From Rachicladosporium sp. CCFEE 5018 (Eukaryota; Ascomycota; Dothideomycetes; Cladosporiales; Cladosporiaceae), in the NCBI GenBank assembly GCA_002077045.2, contig KZ111149.1:52641-86120 (forward strand): a DNA stretch of 33,480 nt. Reading direction: 5' to 3'. Below, one piece after another: positions 19,398 through 30,625 of the stretch (position 1 is the first letter of the stretch; each line of letters begins with the position of its first letter). The notes below the pieces were generated by a model, which made no database searches, was not told where the DNA came from, and worked only from the letters and a program-made list of their open reading frames with translations. Both the position numbers and the translations under genes were made by a program.

Positions 19398-19838
19398 TCC
19401 ATGCTATTTTCAGCAAGGAGTCCTTCAGCGCAGAAGAGAAGAAGCGCTTCGAAGCAGGTTGCAGGTCCCGGAAGGCACGATCCAGTGAGAGCAAGGCGAG
19501 GGAGGTGTACCAATGCGAGTTGGAGATCTGGGGACTGGATTGGCGTGGGAGAGAGCAACGTTTGGTGGCCAGATGATGTGCAATCTCCACTCTGAAGATC
19601 ACACGAAGACGCAACATCGACAGTAGCGGATCATATCCTATAGCAGTTGCAGTCGACATCAAAATCTGCTTCACAGCCTGCCTCTGAACATTGGCCAAAA
19701 CGGAACAAGTCTCATCTCTTTCGTTCACGCCCAAGCTTTTGAAACAGAGACTTTCACTCCAACCACGCGTGGATTTTCCACCTTCTTCATAGACAGACCT
19801 CCCTCAAGAAACCCGAGTACGACCACCAACAAGTCCCG
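19398..19838. other. Spacer between the 341-aa gene and its decayed copy
   Basis: This 441-bp stretch separates the two homologous units. Its first third has an open plus-strand frame rich in Glu, Arg, Lys and Ser ending in WGLDWRGREQRLVAR that is not in the frame of the upstream gene. No other feature was recognised. Confidence 0.4.
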
Positions 19839-20960
19839 ATGGAAGGACAGCTGTCTCCTATCACCACTACCCCACAGCACGACACTATCAAGTGGAAAAC
19901 TGCAGCACAAGACGCATATCTACAGACGCCGAGAGACAACTCCTTGACCGTCATGCCACTGCTGGGCGCGGCGTCTTGCAGGCCGCCAGGGCCGGAGATC
20001 GGCGCCATCGTCGCCACCGCCTCATCACACCGAAGTTCATTGCCTTCACAAAGTTCTTCAACAAGTCGCACGAGATCAAGATGCCATCCTGGAAGCGCGA
20101 CGACTACACCAAGGCGGAAGTGTGCGCACAGTATATAGGGGGGGGTCCGCCGCTGGTGCCATCGTCGGAGGATCTATCCCAATTCCCCAGGCGATGGCGG
20201 TATTCGCTACCTCGCATCTCAACGACCCAGGACAGTCCGGGTCTTCCGAAGTGACAGAGAGAAAACGGGTGGCGGACGCCCTGCTCTTCGTGTCCGGGTG
20301 ACTGACAAATTCAATGATCAATACCGTGATGAACATCGCGGGCGGCGTCTCGGTCGGCACCCGGAATGAGCGGCGCACTAAGACTGCTGGATACTTTACG
20401 GACGCACAAAGCGCAACTCTCTCCTATCTCCGCCACACCACCACTCGTCTGGTGATTGTGTCCGGCAAGATGGCAGCCTGGGAAGCTGCCACAGACGCTG
20501 AGCTCGCGAAACTCTTGGCGACCTCTTTGATAAACATCCACTTATCATTGCCAGAAGCTGTCCCCGGTACAACAACAACACGGTGAACTTCGAGAACCTT
20601 TGGTTGGGCAATGTTGCCAACCACGCGGAATGGCAGGAGGTCTGCCGCCGCAAGTTCATCACCCTCGCCATGGCTTCTCGGAAGCACCGTGTCTCCAAGA
20701 GCCGGTACTGGAACCAGCATCTGGAGGTCGGCGTCAAGGAGTCTCACAGGCGCCGGGGTGGCTGGATCGAGAATGCCGATAAGGAGGACCTTGAGCGGCT
20801 GTATGAGGTGCGGAAGCACCACATGGTGCCTCCCGGTCCCGTCAAAACGCCTATCACCAATCTTGGAGGGCTACGGAGGCGGCCCTTCTCTTGTTCTCAC
20901 TGCCCTGACGCTCGTCGTGGGGTGTTGTTCTCAAAGTCTCTTATCAGACGCCAAATATAG
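19839..20960 (+). pseudogene. Decayed tandem copy of the 341-aa gene
   Basis: Blocks matching the upstream gene occur in the same order and spacing but in changing frames. HEIKMPSWKRDDYTKA (about 20068-20115) corresponds to ASKMPVWEPADYLKA. TERKRVADALLFVSG (about 20254-20298) corresponds to EQDRKRVAAAAMFVLG and is followed by an in-frame TGA at 20299-20301. TLSYLRHTTTRLVIVSGKMA then matches TLTYLKEAVTKLVEITGGED. A one-base deletion near 20519 shifts the frame, after which LFDKHPL, NFENLWLGNVANHAEWQEVC, RRKFITLA and EDLERLYEVRKHHM match the second half. A further frame change falls at or near an eight-G run (20138-20145). The ends are poorly conserved. With several independent lesions against an intact intronless relative, this is best read as a pseudogene rather than a spliced gene. 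Confidence 0.85.
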
Positions 20961-21935
20961 TGAATATTTTTGAGCCTGATCAATGACTGGTCTTGCCACA
21001 CGCCCAGACAATGCTCAGTAGTAGCGCAGGTGAGGTGATCGAGGTGAATTGTCTCCCATGAAGCGAGCTGGATGAATCTGCTGAAAGTGATCGTGACCCT
21101 GTGACGAATGGTCGGAAAGTGATGGATAGCCTTGTCAAGTAGTGAGGCACTCACTGAAATCTTCAGGTGATGTTCACGATTGATACTGTCACTTGTTACG
21201 CCGCTCAGTCTTCGTTTCTTCAATTACTCCACAGTCGCTCACTCAGCTAGCTCCTCACTACCTCAGCGAAACAGTCGCTGATATTTCCTTGCGTGCGCCA
21301 TCACATATCCACTTCTCAATCAATCACTCACCATGTAATGTCAACCAGACTCGCGCGCTCATTGCTGAGGATACCCTCTGTACCCTCCCCGTTATCAGCA
21401 TCTCATCAATTACCTACTTGGACGCGACTCGTTGACGAGTACTTCAGACGAAGTCCATGCTGACGAAGTCTACGCATCGTTGTCGTCGCATGCTGGAGGC
21501 ATCTTCGACGGGCAGCATTTGTTGAACCCCCTGAGAGATTGTGGCTTGCTGGGACTTCTCGGTGTCACTCCGCGGTCTATTGAACCGGTCAGCGTGAGGA
21601 TGAGACTCGCTGAGTATGTAACATTGTCGGCATGGTACATCTGAAAGGGTGTCGGAGCTAGTGGCAAGAATGCTCGTTGAGGTTGTGGGATTCCAGTGAG
21701 CTAAGGAATTTCCAGTCGACGCAGTAGGGCGGGAGCAGTGTGGGTGGAGTGTAGGCTCTTACCATTGCGCAGTTATCGAGCAAGTAAATCCGCAAAGAGC
21801 CAGGGCGGTGTGAGACGAAGCCAACTCCGTCCTGCGCGCGGAAGCCGGGCTGAAGACAATGGTATCTTACAATGCTCATACAGCGCTCGCTGTAGATAAC
21901 AACATGCGCTTCACTGGGGAGAAATTTCAAGAGGC
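20961..21935. other. Intergenic, no gene recognised
   Basis: This 975-bp region lies between the pseudogene and the 3' end of the minus-strand membrane protein gene. Open frames of 60-110 codons on both strands show no domain-like sequence and no similarity by eye to the neighbouring paralogue pair. Confidence 0.4.
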
Positions 21936-23355
21936 TCAGTAAGCCCCCCTCGTCTTCTCCGCCAATTCCTGCGCCCAAGCCTCCGCCTCAACCTTCAAGA
22001 TCTTCTTTACATACCAAATAGTCAACAACGTCCACACCCCTGCCCAAATAAACGGCGCCGCCCACCCAACAGCATACGCCCCATCCTTCTGCAACGTAAA
22101 CACCAAAATCGTACACACCACCGCGAAACCCTGCGCGCCCAAACTCCAGAACAACCCCAGCCTTCGCAGCATGGCGCGGAAAATATGGCTCGCTTCGTAG
22201 CGGCGGTTCAGCGCTTCGCGGAAATCGGTGCCGCCGCTGCCGTCGACTGCGACGACGTCTTCGATGATCGAGTAGATGCCTGGCCGGACTTGTGCGCCTT
22301 TGGGCACGGAGGAAAGGCGGAAGGGCGCAGGAAGGGAGAAGTAGCGCATTGTGTCGAGGATGAGGAGTTCGGTGCCGAAGACGTAGAGCATTGTCGGGCA
22401 GGGCATCGCGAGGAGGCGGATGGGAGGGTCTTCTTGGATGGAGCCGCTGCATGGAAGAGTCAGTGATGCGCGATCAGGGCAGAGACAGGGTTGCAACGAC
22501 TTACACAATCAGCTCAATCATGACTATTAGCCACCCTATCGTGTAGTTCCAGTGGAATGAGTCGAGATACATCCTCCTCGCGCCTATAACGCGACAAGTA
22601 CTGTTCTTCTTCCACAGCCGCCAGAACCGTACAAAGTACTCAAATATACTCAGTCCGCCTATTGCCGCTGTCACAATAGAGAACACTGTATTCGCGGACA
22701 TGCGGCTCGGCGTCTTCTCGTGAAGTCCATACCAGAGGCCGTAGTAGAGTGCTAGCGGCATGACTGCGCTGTCGAAGACTACGATCGTCCAGAACCAGGC
22801 TATTGCGAATTTTCGTGTACGTAGGGTATAGTTTAGTGGAGGCGGCTCGGGTTCAAACGCGGGTTCTGCTACTGACGTCTCTTCTGATTGCGGAGGTATT
22901 TGGTCCATCTCGTGGGGTTGCTCGTGCTCTCCGTCTGTTCCGCTCACCGGTAGTACCACCGGCTCGCTTGCTTTCCGTGTGTTCGTAGGACTCAATCCGT
23001 TCTGCGAGGACCTCTGCCGGGTCATCGTCAACGACGGCCGTCCGTATGGCCCATCGTACCGCCTGTCAAAGTCTACGCTCGGCCTTGCGCCTGTTCGCGA
23101 CTTTCCCGTGGTACTTCTTCGGGGTTGCCCGAACTCTGCGGCTCCAAGTGCGGGAACATCTGGCTGAGAGGCAACTCTCGATTTGCCCGTACTTCGCAAA
23201 GCATCTATACTGCTTCGATCCCGGCCAGCAGGCGATATGGGGCTGAAAGAGGTTGTGGGGGCAGAATCGCGGCGGGGGATGTCGTGCGCGGTGTCGACTT
23301 GCAGTGGCCCATCATGGCGCTGGTCAAAGTTGTGCTCTTCAGGCTTGTCCTCCAT
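21936..23355 (-). CDS. Multi-pass membrane protein with disordered N-terminus
   Basis: Two exons, 23355-22505 and 22446-21936, are joined across a 58-nt intron (GTAAGT donor, CTGAC branch-like site, GCAG acceptor). The junction reads IVMIELIVGSIQEDPP, and the product is 453 aa. Residues 1 to about 175 are hydrophilic and rich in Ser, Pro, Arg and Asp. About six hydrophobic helices follow: IAWFWTIVVFDSAVMPLALY, NTVFSIVTAAIGGLSIFEYF, YTIGWLIVMIELIV, MLYVFGTELLILD, LFWSLGAQGFAVVCTILVF and WAAPFIWAGVWTLLTIWYV. Several aromatic and charged residues lie within or between helices (RFWRLWKKN, RRMYLDSFHWNYTIGW). I know proteins of this general layout to be common in Ascomycota annotated only as integral membrane proteins; no transport or enzyme motif is visible. 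Confidence 0.88.
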
Positions 23356-24124
23356 AGTCGCGAGCCTGTCGCGAGTGCAGAGGGAGATGTACCGCCACTT
23401 CGGAAAGGTCGTCGCTCAACGCCAATGCTATGCGGATGCGGCCGGGACGCTGGGAAGGGAGAGGAAGTGTAGTAATACGATTACAAAGAATTGAAGGCGC
23501 AGCGCTGGACCAGAATTACTTCTATTCGAACGCGCTCTGTATACTGGTAGTACAAGTCTTAGAAAAGATTTGTGAGTATCAATCAGAAGATTGAATTCCG
23601 GTTCTCCCACGCGACATTCATGAAAGTCAAGCACCGTCCCAAGGAGAAGAACGTCATCGCAGAAAGTGCCACGAGGCGCGGCGGGTTGCGCTTCCGCCGA
23701 TTTCTTGCTTCGAGTGCCGTTTCATCACTCCTCACTAATGACCATGCCAACCGTACAAGTGTTGCAGGCCTGGATTCAAAACGCAGTCAATTGCACACAG
23801 GCGAGTGCACTCGAAATGCCATGAGATACAAGCTACAATTTGCAGGTCTCTTATAGTTCAGCACATCCGATGGCCCACGACCAATAGGTCAGGTACCTCA
23901 ACCCCTCACTTCGAGCAGAGCACTCCCACATAGTATCTCGAGTAGACGGAAACTCAGCGCGATAGTATAAGATGACCAGCGTGGCAGCTGCGCTTGAGGG
24001 TTTTTGACAGCTCGCAAAGGTAGGGTTCGTCGACATCCGCAGTGTTGACCAAAGCGCATCTTCATTACCACATCTCTTTGCTCTTTCAACGCAGGCTTCC
24101 TTCACTGCTTCACGTACTGCGAGC
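23356..24124. other. Divergent intergenic region, upstream of two genes
   Basis: These 769 bp separate the start of the membrane protein gene (minus) from the start of the FAD monooxygenase (plus) and must contain both promoters. Short frames on either strand have no recognisable content and I see no clear TATA box. Confidence 0.45.
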
Positions 24125-26629
24125 ATGGGCTCGTCTGTGACAGCAGAAAGTACGACCGATGTCCTCATCATCGGAGCTGGGCCTGCTGGGTGAGTTTTGG
24201 GCGCTGTCAGCAGTCATGTCGTATGTCCCGTTCTGATCAAGTTCAGCCTCATGATGGCCACATGGATGGCCAAGTGTGGCATCAAGACGAGGATTATCGA
24301 CAAGCGAGGTTCGAAGATCTTCAATGGTCAAGCTGGTGACGTTTAATGAACAGGAGGAGCACGCCTCAGCACTGATACCTGCAAGACGGACTGCAGTGCC
24401 GCACTCTGGAGATTCTAGACTCGCTCGGATTCGGGACTCGAGCCTGGTGAGTCTCTAGACCACTTGTAGAGGTCCCCGCTCAGTGTCTCCATCTAGGCAA
24501 GAGTCGAACCACATGCTCGAGATCTGCCTCTGGAATCCCGACGAGCAAGGCACAATCCACCGCAGCGACCGCATCCCAGACACCATCCCAGGAATCTCAC
24601 GTTTCCAGCAAGTCGTACTGCACCAAGGACGCATCGAACGCTGGTTCTTAGACTGCATGGCTGAGACCAGCGGCCTCCATGTCGAGCGTGGAGTCTTGCC
24701 AACCAAGCTCAACATCGATGAGTCCGCGGTCGAAGACCCAGACGCACACCCCATCACCGTCCATGTCAGGCATTTGACAGAGGAAGAGGCTACGCCGAAA
24801 CAGACTTCTACGTCTACTAATGGGCAGGCTGTTCAGGATGGCTTGTTCAGGAGCAATATGTCTGCTGATGATACTGCTGAACTCATCAAGGTTGCTGAAT
24901 TGAATAAGAAAGCTAATACAGAGGAGATCATCCATGCCAAGTATGTTCTGGGTGCCGATGGGGCGCACTCGTGGACACGCGGTCAGATTGGTCTAAAGCT
25001 GGAGGGTGAATCTACTGACTACATTTGGGTGAGTTTTTAAGTGCCCCCGAGCGATTGCCGTGGCGCTCGCATCCAAACACTCTGGCTAATTCGAACATCA
25101 GGGTGTGTTTGATATCGTCCCGATTACCAACTGTCAGGCCCCGCACTCTCCTGCCTAGCGGCTTGCCTTACATACTGATGCTCTCCCCTAGTCCCCGACA
25201 TCCGCATGCGATGTGCTATCCATTCAGCAAGCAACGGCTCAGTGATGGTCATACCTCGGGAGAACAAGCTAGTCCGTCTCTACATTCAGCTTACGACCAC
25301 CGAGAAGACTGCAGCGGAAGGCGGCAGCAAAGCGGACAGATCCAAAATCGATCCGGATGTGATCCTGCAATCTGCGCAGCGAATCATGGCGCCGTACACG
25401 CTCACATATCGCAAGCTGGACTGGTGGACTGCGTATCAGATTGGACAGCGCGTAGGGACGCAGTTCTCGGCGCACGAGCGAGTGTTCCTCGCTGGTGATG
25501 CGGTGCATACGCACTCACCGAAGGCGGGGCAGGGAATGAATGTCTCTATGCAGGATTGTGAGTGGCTTGTCAACTTCAGACATCGTCGAAGCTGACTTTG
25601 GACAGCCTTCAATCTGGGATGGAAGGTCGCCAGCGTGCTGAAGGGGATCTCGTCTCGCTCGATTCTGAAGACCTACCAGTCTGAGCGGCGCAAGATCGCC
25701 CAAGACCTCATTGAATTCGACCACAAGTTCTCCCGTCTCTTCAGTGGCCGGCCTGCGAAAGACGTCATGGATGAGGCTGGCATCAGTATGGAGGGTTTCA
25801 AGGAGGCGTTCGTCAAGGGCAATATGTTCGCAAGCGGCATTGGTGAGTCGAGTCACCTCCCCGACAACAGAAGTCAAGACTAACAAAGACTCCAGCCGTG
25901 GACTACGGCGCAAGCACCATCGTCGCCAAACCCGGCGACCCAGCTAACGAAGGCGACGGCACCGACGTCGCAATCAGCAACCCCAAACTCCGCGTCATCT
26001 CGAACCAAGCCCTCGCCCCTTCAATCGAGGTCGGCAAACGGATCCCGAGCGTCAAGATCCTCAGCCAAGCCGACGCCAGACCCTGGCACCTTCAGGAACG
26101 ACTCCCGAGTAATGGGACCTGGCGGGTGCTCGTCTTCGCCGGAGATATCACACAGTCGCAGCAGAAACAGCGGATCGAGAGGATTGGCACCGCGTTCAGC
26201 GATCCAGAGTCCTTCTTGACGCGCTACACCGGGGAGAAGTTTGGGAGTGTCATTGAAGTGCTGGCTATTCACAGTGCGCCACGACATAGCGTGACGATCT
26301 TTGACTTCCCGGAGGTGTTTAGGCATTTTGATCCGGTAGGGTATGATTATGAGGAAATATTCGTGGACGATGTCAGCTATCATGAGGGTGAGTCGGCACC
26401 GTGCATGTAGAGTCTCTGATACGTGTACTGACCGGTTTTCGCAGGTCATGGAGAGATCTCCAAGACCTTTGGCATCGTGCCGGAGGGCTGCATTGTGATT
26501 CTGAGGCCGGATCAGTATGTGTCCTATGTGGGGTCTATTGACGATGTTGATGCTGTTGATAAGTTCTTCTTGGGGTTCATGCTGCCGGCGGCTGGTAGGG
26601 CTGTGGTGAAGCAGGTGAATGGGCACTAG
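24125..26629 (+). CDS. Phenol 2-monooxygenase-like FAD-dependent hydroxylase
   Basis: This class uses FAD and NADPH to hydroxylate phenolic rings. Nine exons are read: 24125-24189, 24247-24335, 24386-24446, 24497-25028, 25102-25132, 25192-25557, 25606-25842, 25896-26387 and 26445-26629. All eight introns are 48-73 nt with GT..AG ends, and all junctions keep the frame, giving 685 aa. Motifs are the Rossmann GAGPAG (about 17-22), the substrate-site-side NGQADGLQCRTLEILDSLG, DG motif VLGADGAHSWTR and GD motif VFLAGDAVHTHSPKAGQGMN. A C-terminal thioredoxin-fold-like domain (about 515-685; WRVLVFAGDI, VPEGCIVILRPDQYVSYVG) is typical of the phenol hydroxylase subgroup. It has no N-terminal signal, so it is probably cytosolic. 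Exon 5 is only 31 nt and easily missed. The exact substrate cannot be told. Confidence 0.93.
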
Positions 26630-27072
26630 ATTGGAAAGGATGCAGTCGATCTGTAATGACAAATGTATGGATGAGGGGAGGGAAGAAGGATTGGGGAATT
26701 GAGTGGCTGTGGCGCAAGGGCTCTTTGCACAGCAGATCCGGCGCATGCTTTCGCTGTGAGACTCCCGACAATAACGACTGCTTAGGTTTGATACATGTAT
26801 GATTGAGGCAACCTCTGTCAGATGGTTTGAAGCTCGAAGAAATTAGCAGCACTCAGAATGTGAGCCTGAGGCAGAACTCTCCAAAAGCTTACCACCTACC
26901 TTGTAGCTTCCGCCACATGCCTACACATCTTGTCTTACCACTTCATAGCAAGATCACTGTCCTATGACCCGTTATCGTATCACCGCAAAGTACACACTCA
27001 ACCATCGACCTGATGATCAGGTCCTGAGCGCAGACCGCCTATCGATATCATGTGAACACGAGCCTAGCAACT
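26630..27072. other. Intergenic: hydroxylase 3' flank and lipase upstream region
   Basis: This 443-bp spacer lies between two plus-strand genes. No coding sequence is supported. An in-frame GTG at 27052 precedes the lipase ATG but is not expected to start translation in a fungus. Confidence 0.5.
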
Positions 27073-28233
27073 ATGCGCTTCTCCACACTCCCATCGGCCT
27101 TGGGCGCCTCTCTATTGCTACTCTCGAGCGTGGCAACAGCCTCGATCGCTGACCAGGCCCCGCTCCTCCGCTATGCCAGCGACAACACCACGATCTCACC
27201 CGCGCTCTTCTCCGAGCTCGAGGAGCTAGCCCGGATCGTCGATATCAGCTACTGCGTTGGCCTGACAGGTTTCGGTATTAGCAAACCCTTCACTTGTCTG
27301 GGACGATGCTCAGAGTTCCCGTCCTTCGAGCTGGTCACCACTTGGAACACCGGCCAGCTCTTGAGGGATAGCTGTGGCTACATTGCTCTTGATTATGGGA
27401 AGAAGCGTGTTATCGTGGCGTTTCGAGGGACGTATAGTATTGCTAACACGGTCGTGGATTTGAGCACTATTCCGCAGGAGTACGAGCCTTATCCTGCAGG
27501 TGATGGAGGGGATGGTGATGGGCAGGGGAAGTGTGAGAATTGTACTGTTCATATGGGGTTCCAGTCCTCTTGGACCACGACGAGAGATTACATCCTCCCG
27601 GAGCTTGAGAAGACGAACTTGACATTCCCGGACTACAGAGTCACACTTGTCGGACACAGTCTAGGCGGTGCAGTGGCGGCTCTCGCTGGACTGGATCTGC
27701 AAGCACGAGGCTTCGATCCGCAGGTCACGACGTTTGGTGAACCACGAGTGGGTAATGTGCCTTTCGTGGAGTATATCGACAATCACTTCGGACTCAGCGA
27801 CCTAAGTACACATCATGATGTGAACGACACTAAGATGGGCTACCGTCGCGTCACTCATATCGACGATCCAGTACCCCTACTTCCGCTCACAGAGTGGGGC
27901 TTCGCGATGCACGCCGGCGAGATCTTCATCACGAAGCCAAACCTGTTGCCGGACATTGTTGACGTGCGACACTGCGATGGCGACAACGATAAGGAGTGCA
28001 TCGCTGGCCAAGATTCGACTGTCGCATCTGGCAAACATCACTCTCGCAAACGCGATTTACTGGCATCAGTGAAGTCTGAAATCTCGGAGATAAGGACGGA
28101 GTCTTGGGGCGTTCCGTCACGATACAAGCTGTGGCAGCTCTTTTTCGCACACCGAGACTATTTCTGGCGGATTGGGGTCTGCTTGCCTGGTGGTGACCCC
28201 TTGGGTGGAGGTGACAAGTATGAGCTGCGGTAG
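27073..28233 (+). CDS. Secreted class 3 lipase (feruloyl esterase-like fold)
   Basis: This intronless gene encodes 386 aa. Residues 1-24 (MRFSTLPSALGASLLLLSSV and following ATAS) form a signal peptide, so the enzyme is exported. The alpha/beta-hydrolase core shows the oxyanion-side VIVAFRGTYS, the nucleophile elbow LVGHSLGGAVAA with Ser196, FGEPRVGN, the acid HIDDPVPLLP with Asp265, and the likely catalytic His360 in HRDYFWRI. This Ser-Asp-His set is the pattern of class 3 lipases such as the Thermomyces/Rhizomucor enzymes, which hydrolyse triacylglycerols or related esters. Cysteine pairs (61/75/79, 101, 154/157, 301/309, 370) suggest disulfides. An insert with KHHSRKRD (about 321-328) contains a dibasic KR that could be a Kex2-type site. 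The ATG at 27073 is the first that gives a signal peptide. Confidence 0.93.
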   Translation: MRFSTLPSALGASLLLLSSVATASIADQAPLLRYASDNTTISPALFSELEELARIVDISYCVGLTGFGISKPFTCLGRCSEFPSFELVTTWNTGQLLRDSCGYIALDYGKKRVIVAFRGTYSIANTVVDLSTIPQEYEPYPAGDGGDGDGQGKCENCTVHMGFQSSWTTTRDYILPELEKTNLTFPDYRVTLVGHSLGGAVAALAGLDLQARGFDPQVTTFGEPRVGNVPFVEYIDNHFGLSDLSTHHDVNDTKMGYRRVTHIDDPVPLLPLTEWGFAMHAGEIFITKPNLLPDIVDVRHCDGDNDKECIAGQDSTVASGKHHSRKRDLLASVKSEISEIRTESWGVPSRYKLWQLFFAHRDYFWRIGVCLPGGDPLGGGDKYELR

Positions 28234-28823
28234 TTGCCTGCGGATTGCTACAATCAGACTGCCTCCATTGTTCCAAGCGTCCGACGCCCAATGAGATATC
28301 GACTGCTGCATGTCGGTCTCGGGATGCCCTAGGATTTACTTTGACAGGGCTCGACATTTCGCCAAGAATACCAAGACTCGGTAAACTTTGGTCAGACCAC
28401 CGCCGAGATATGCTCTGTTGACCTCGATGTCACACCTATCGTGACCCTTCAACTTCAAGACTGGCAGAAGGTCGTTCTGAGCAAACATGAACCAGTCACG
28501 ATCCTTTCCTACGCTTCTCCCCTGAGTACGCATTGTTGTGGATCTATGCAAACGACTGCAGTAGTATCACGCCACCTCGTGCATACAACTGGGGCGTACT
28601 CACGGGTGGCTTTGATATTTAATATATCCAAGGATGTGTCATTCGCTGAACATGGGCACCCATCGCTTGTCTTCGCATCCTGCGTGATGGCTGGCCGCAG
28701 ACGTTCACGACGTATTCGCATTTCGTCCGAGTCGTCGAGCTTCCAACATTGCTTGCGACTGACAAGCACCGATATCCAACAAACCCGGGAGGTTGATTCA
28801 CTATCTGCGGCCTCGCACGCGTT
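28234..28823. other. Intergenic, no gene recognised
   Basis: This 590-bp region lies between the lipase and the first cysteine-rich protein gene, both plus strand. It presumably includes the promoter of the latter. Open frames here (for example plus 28441-28941) are not supported by domain-like sequence and the last one overlaps the next gene in another frame. Confidence 0.4.
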
Positions 28824-30023
28824 ATGTTCACGATGTTCGTATACGCCTTCGCATTCTCCATACCCAGCGCGGTATCCGCGCTCGCTGAACGAAGGCCTAC
28901 CTATCTTGCGGGCAATGCGTCACTGTCAGTCAAGCCGATAGCGCTACATAACCTATTTGAGAGAGCGACGTGCGACATTGGTTACAGCACGTGCAGTACG
29001 AAAACCATCACCTGTTGAAGCATATCCACGCATCACGCTCATACTGGTCGCAGGTACCGGGTGCTGCTACTTGACCAACACGTGCTGTGGCGGCGGCTGC
29101 TGTCCGGAGACGTGCTGTGGTGGCGGCTGCGCGGATTACCTCGTGAGTCACCTCGTTCGCAAGGATGCCATTGCTAGCCGTTGACGAGAACTAGGACACA
29201 TGCTGTCCGGACGGTGATATCTGCCCTTTTGGCAATGACTGTTGCCCAGGCCATGGGTGCGCGTCAGCTGGGTACGAATGCTGCGGGTCTGATGGCAACG
29301 TCATGCCTTTTGGCTCGGTGTGCTGCTCGTGAGAAGATCTTCGTGCCAGTAGAGACCTACCTACAGCATTAGCTGACAACTCCATCCAGTGATGGAGGAC
29401 ACTGCGACCTTGGCGAGAGCTGCTATGCCTGCCGTGACTATCCGGGCGAGATCTGCTGCGGCGGGGACAGCTCAGATGGCTACGACACCTCTGTTGCGAC
29501 ATACGCGACCTCCTCCCGAAGCACCTCGAGCGCGTCGTCACCCATCACCACGTTGAAGAAGACAACCACATCCGAGATCACGTACACCACCGCCACCTCT
29601 TCTCTCCGCTACTACACAACAACGTATACCTACACCTACTACTCCTACTACTACTCCCCTCTGCCGACTACTATCTCGCTTGGCACTTCCACGGTGACCG
29701 ACACGACGACCCTCACGGTCAGCGCGTCGAATTTGATCGCGGCGGATGGTCTGTTCTTTGAGCTACAGTCTTCGGTTACGGAAGAGGCAGAGTCGAGTGC
29801 TTCGGAACAGCTGGCTACTCTGAGTAGCTCGGCACTCAATGCCACTATGACTTCGACAGAGAGCACGGCTGAGATTGCGTCAGCAAGTGCAAAGACATTT
29901 GCGGTTGCCGCTTCAGCCTCAGCCACGGCGAGTGGTGCAGACAGAGCATGGAAGCTCGACACTGCAGTGGTGTGGGCACAAGTCTTTGCGCTAGCTGGCT
30001 TCACAGCCCTGTATGGCCGTTGA
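28824..30023 (+). CDS. Cysteine-rich GPI-type surface protein, tandem copy A
   Basis: Four exons are proposed: 28824-28995, 29054-29142, 29195-29328 and 29390-30023, with introns of 58, 52 and 61 nt, giving 342 aa. The first intron (GTACGA..GCAG) removes an in-frame TGA and joins GYSTCSTGCCYLTNTCC in frame. Residues 1-20 act as a signal peptide; PTYLAGNASLSV, then LHNLFERATC, introduces a Cys-rich region of repeated CC pairs (about 50-150; CCGGGCCPETCCGGGC, DTCCPDGDICPFGNDCCPG, ECCGSDG, CCSDGGHC, ICCGGDSS). A Ser/Thr-rich stalk follows, with the Tyr-rich stretch YYTTTYTYTYYSYYY (about 216-230) and TTTLTVSASN. A hydrophobic C-terminus (VVWAQVFALAGFTALYGR) fits a GPI-attachment signal. A cell-wall or surface role is inference. 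The gene lies head-to-tail with a clear paralogue. Confidence 0.82.
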
Positions 30024-30625
30024 GAGCTCGTTATTGAGTTTGCTACACCCGAGAGATACAGACACCACTCAGTAGAGACCGCGGCTAGCAGGCCTCAGGC
30101 AGCGAACATTGCTCATGTGATCAAGCCTTTGTACCTGAGCCAAGCCTAGAGCTTCTATTTTCGGTGCCTCTACTTCTTCGCCAAGCAAACCAAGACCATC
30201 TCTTACTGGTCGAAGAACAGCCTCATGCCTATCGTCCACAACGCCTTTCGCTTCTTTGCACACCGGTCCCTACGCTTGAGTAATGGTGGACGCGGGGAAG
30301 TGCAGCGCGGTCCAGATCTGCTACATTATCGGCATCAGATGGACGCCACGTCTGGCATCGATACATGCCGATGAGGGGCGCTACGCCACGCGTTGCACAG
30401 TCCATGGATGTGCATGTGGGTGGCGCTGAGCATCAATCATAGTGCGAATCATTGGTCTATCCTTGAAAGCATCGCTCAGAGGGGTAAGATTTTTACCTGC
30501 TGGACTTCAGCAGTATGTTTCGATGTTCCGCCTCTGAAGGTCACAGTAGTACTTGATGCGAACGCCAGTTGAATGTGAAGCGTTCGTAAATCACATTGTC
30601 AGCCTCGCCTAAGTTGCTTACCAAA
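30024..30625. other. Spacer between the two cysteine-rich paralogues
   Basis: These 602 bp separate copy A and copy B. No coding sequence is supported; the region should hold the copy A 3' UTR and the copy B promoter. Confidence 0.45.
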
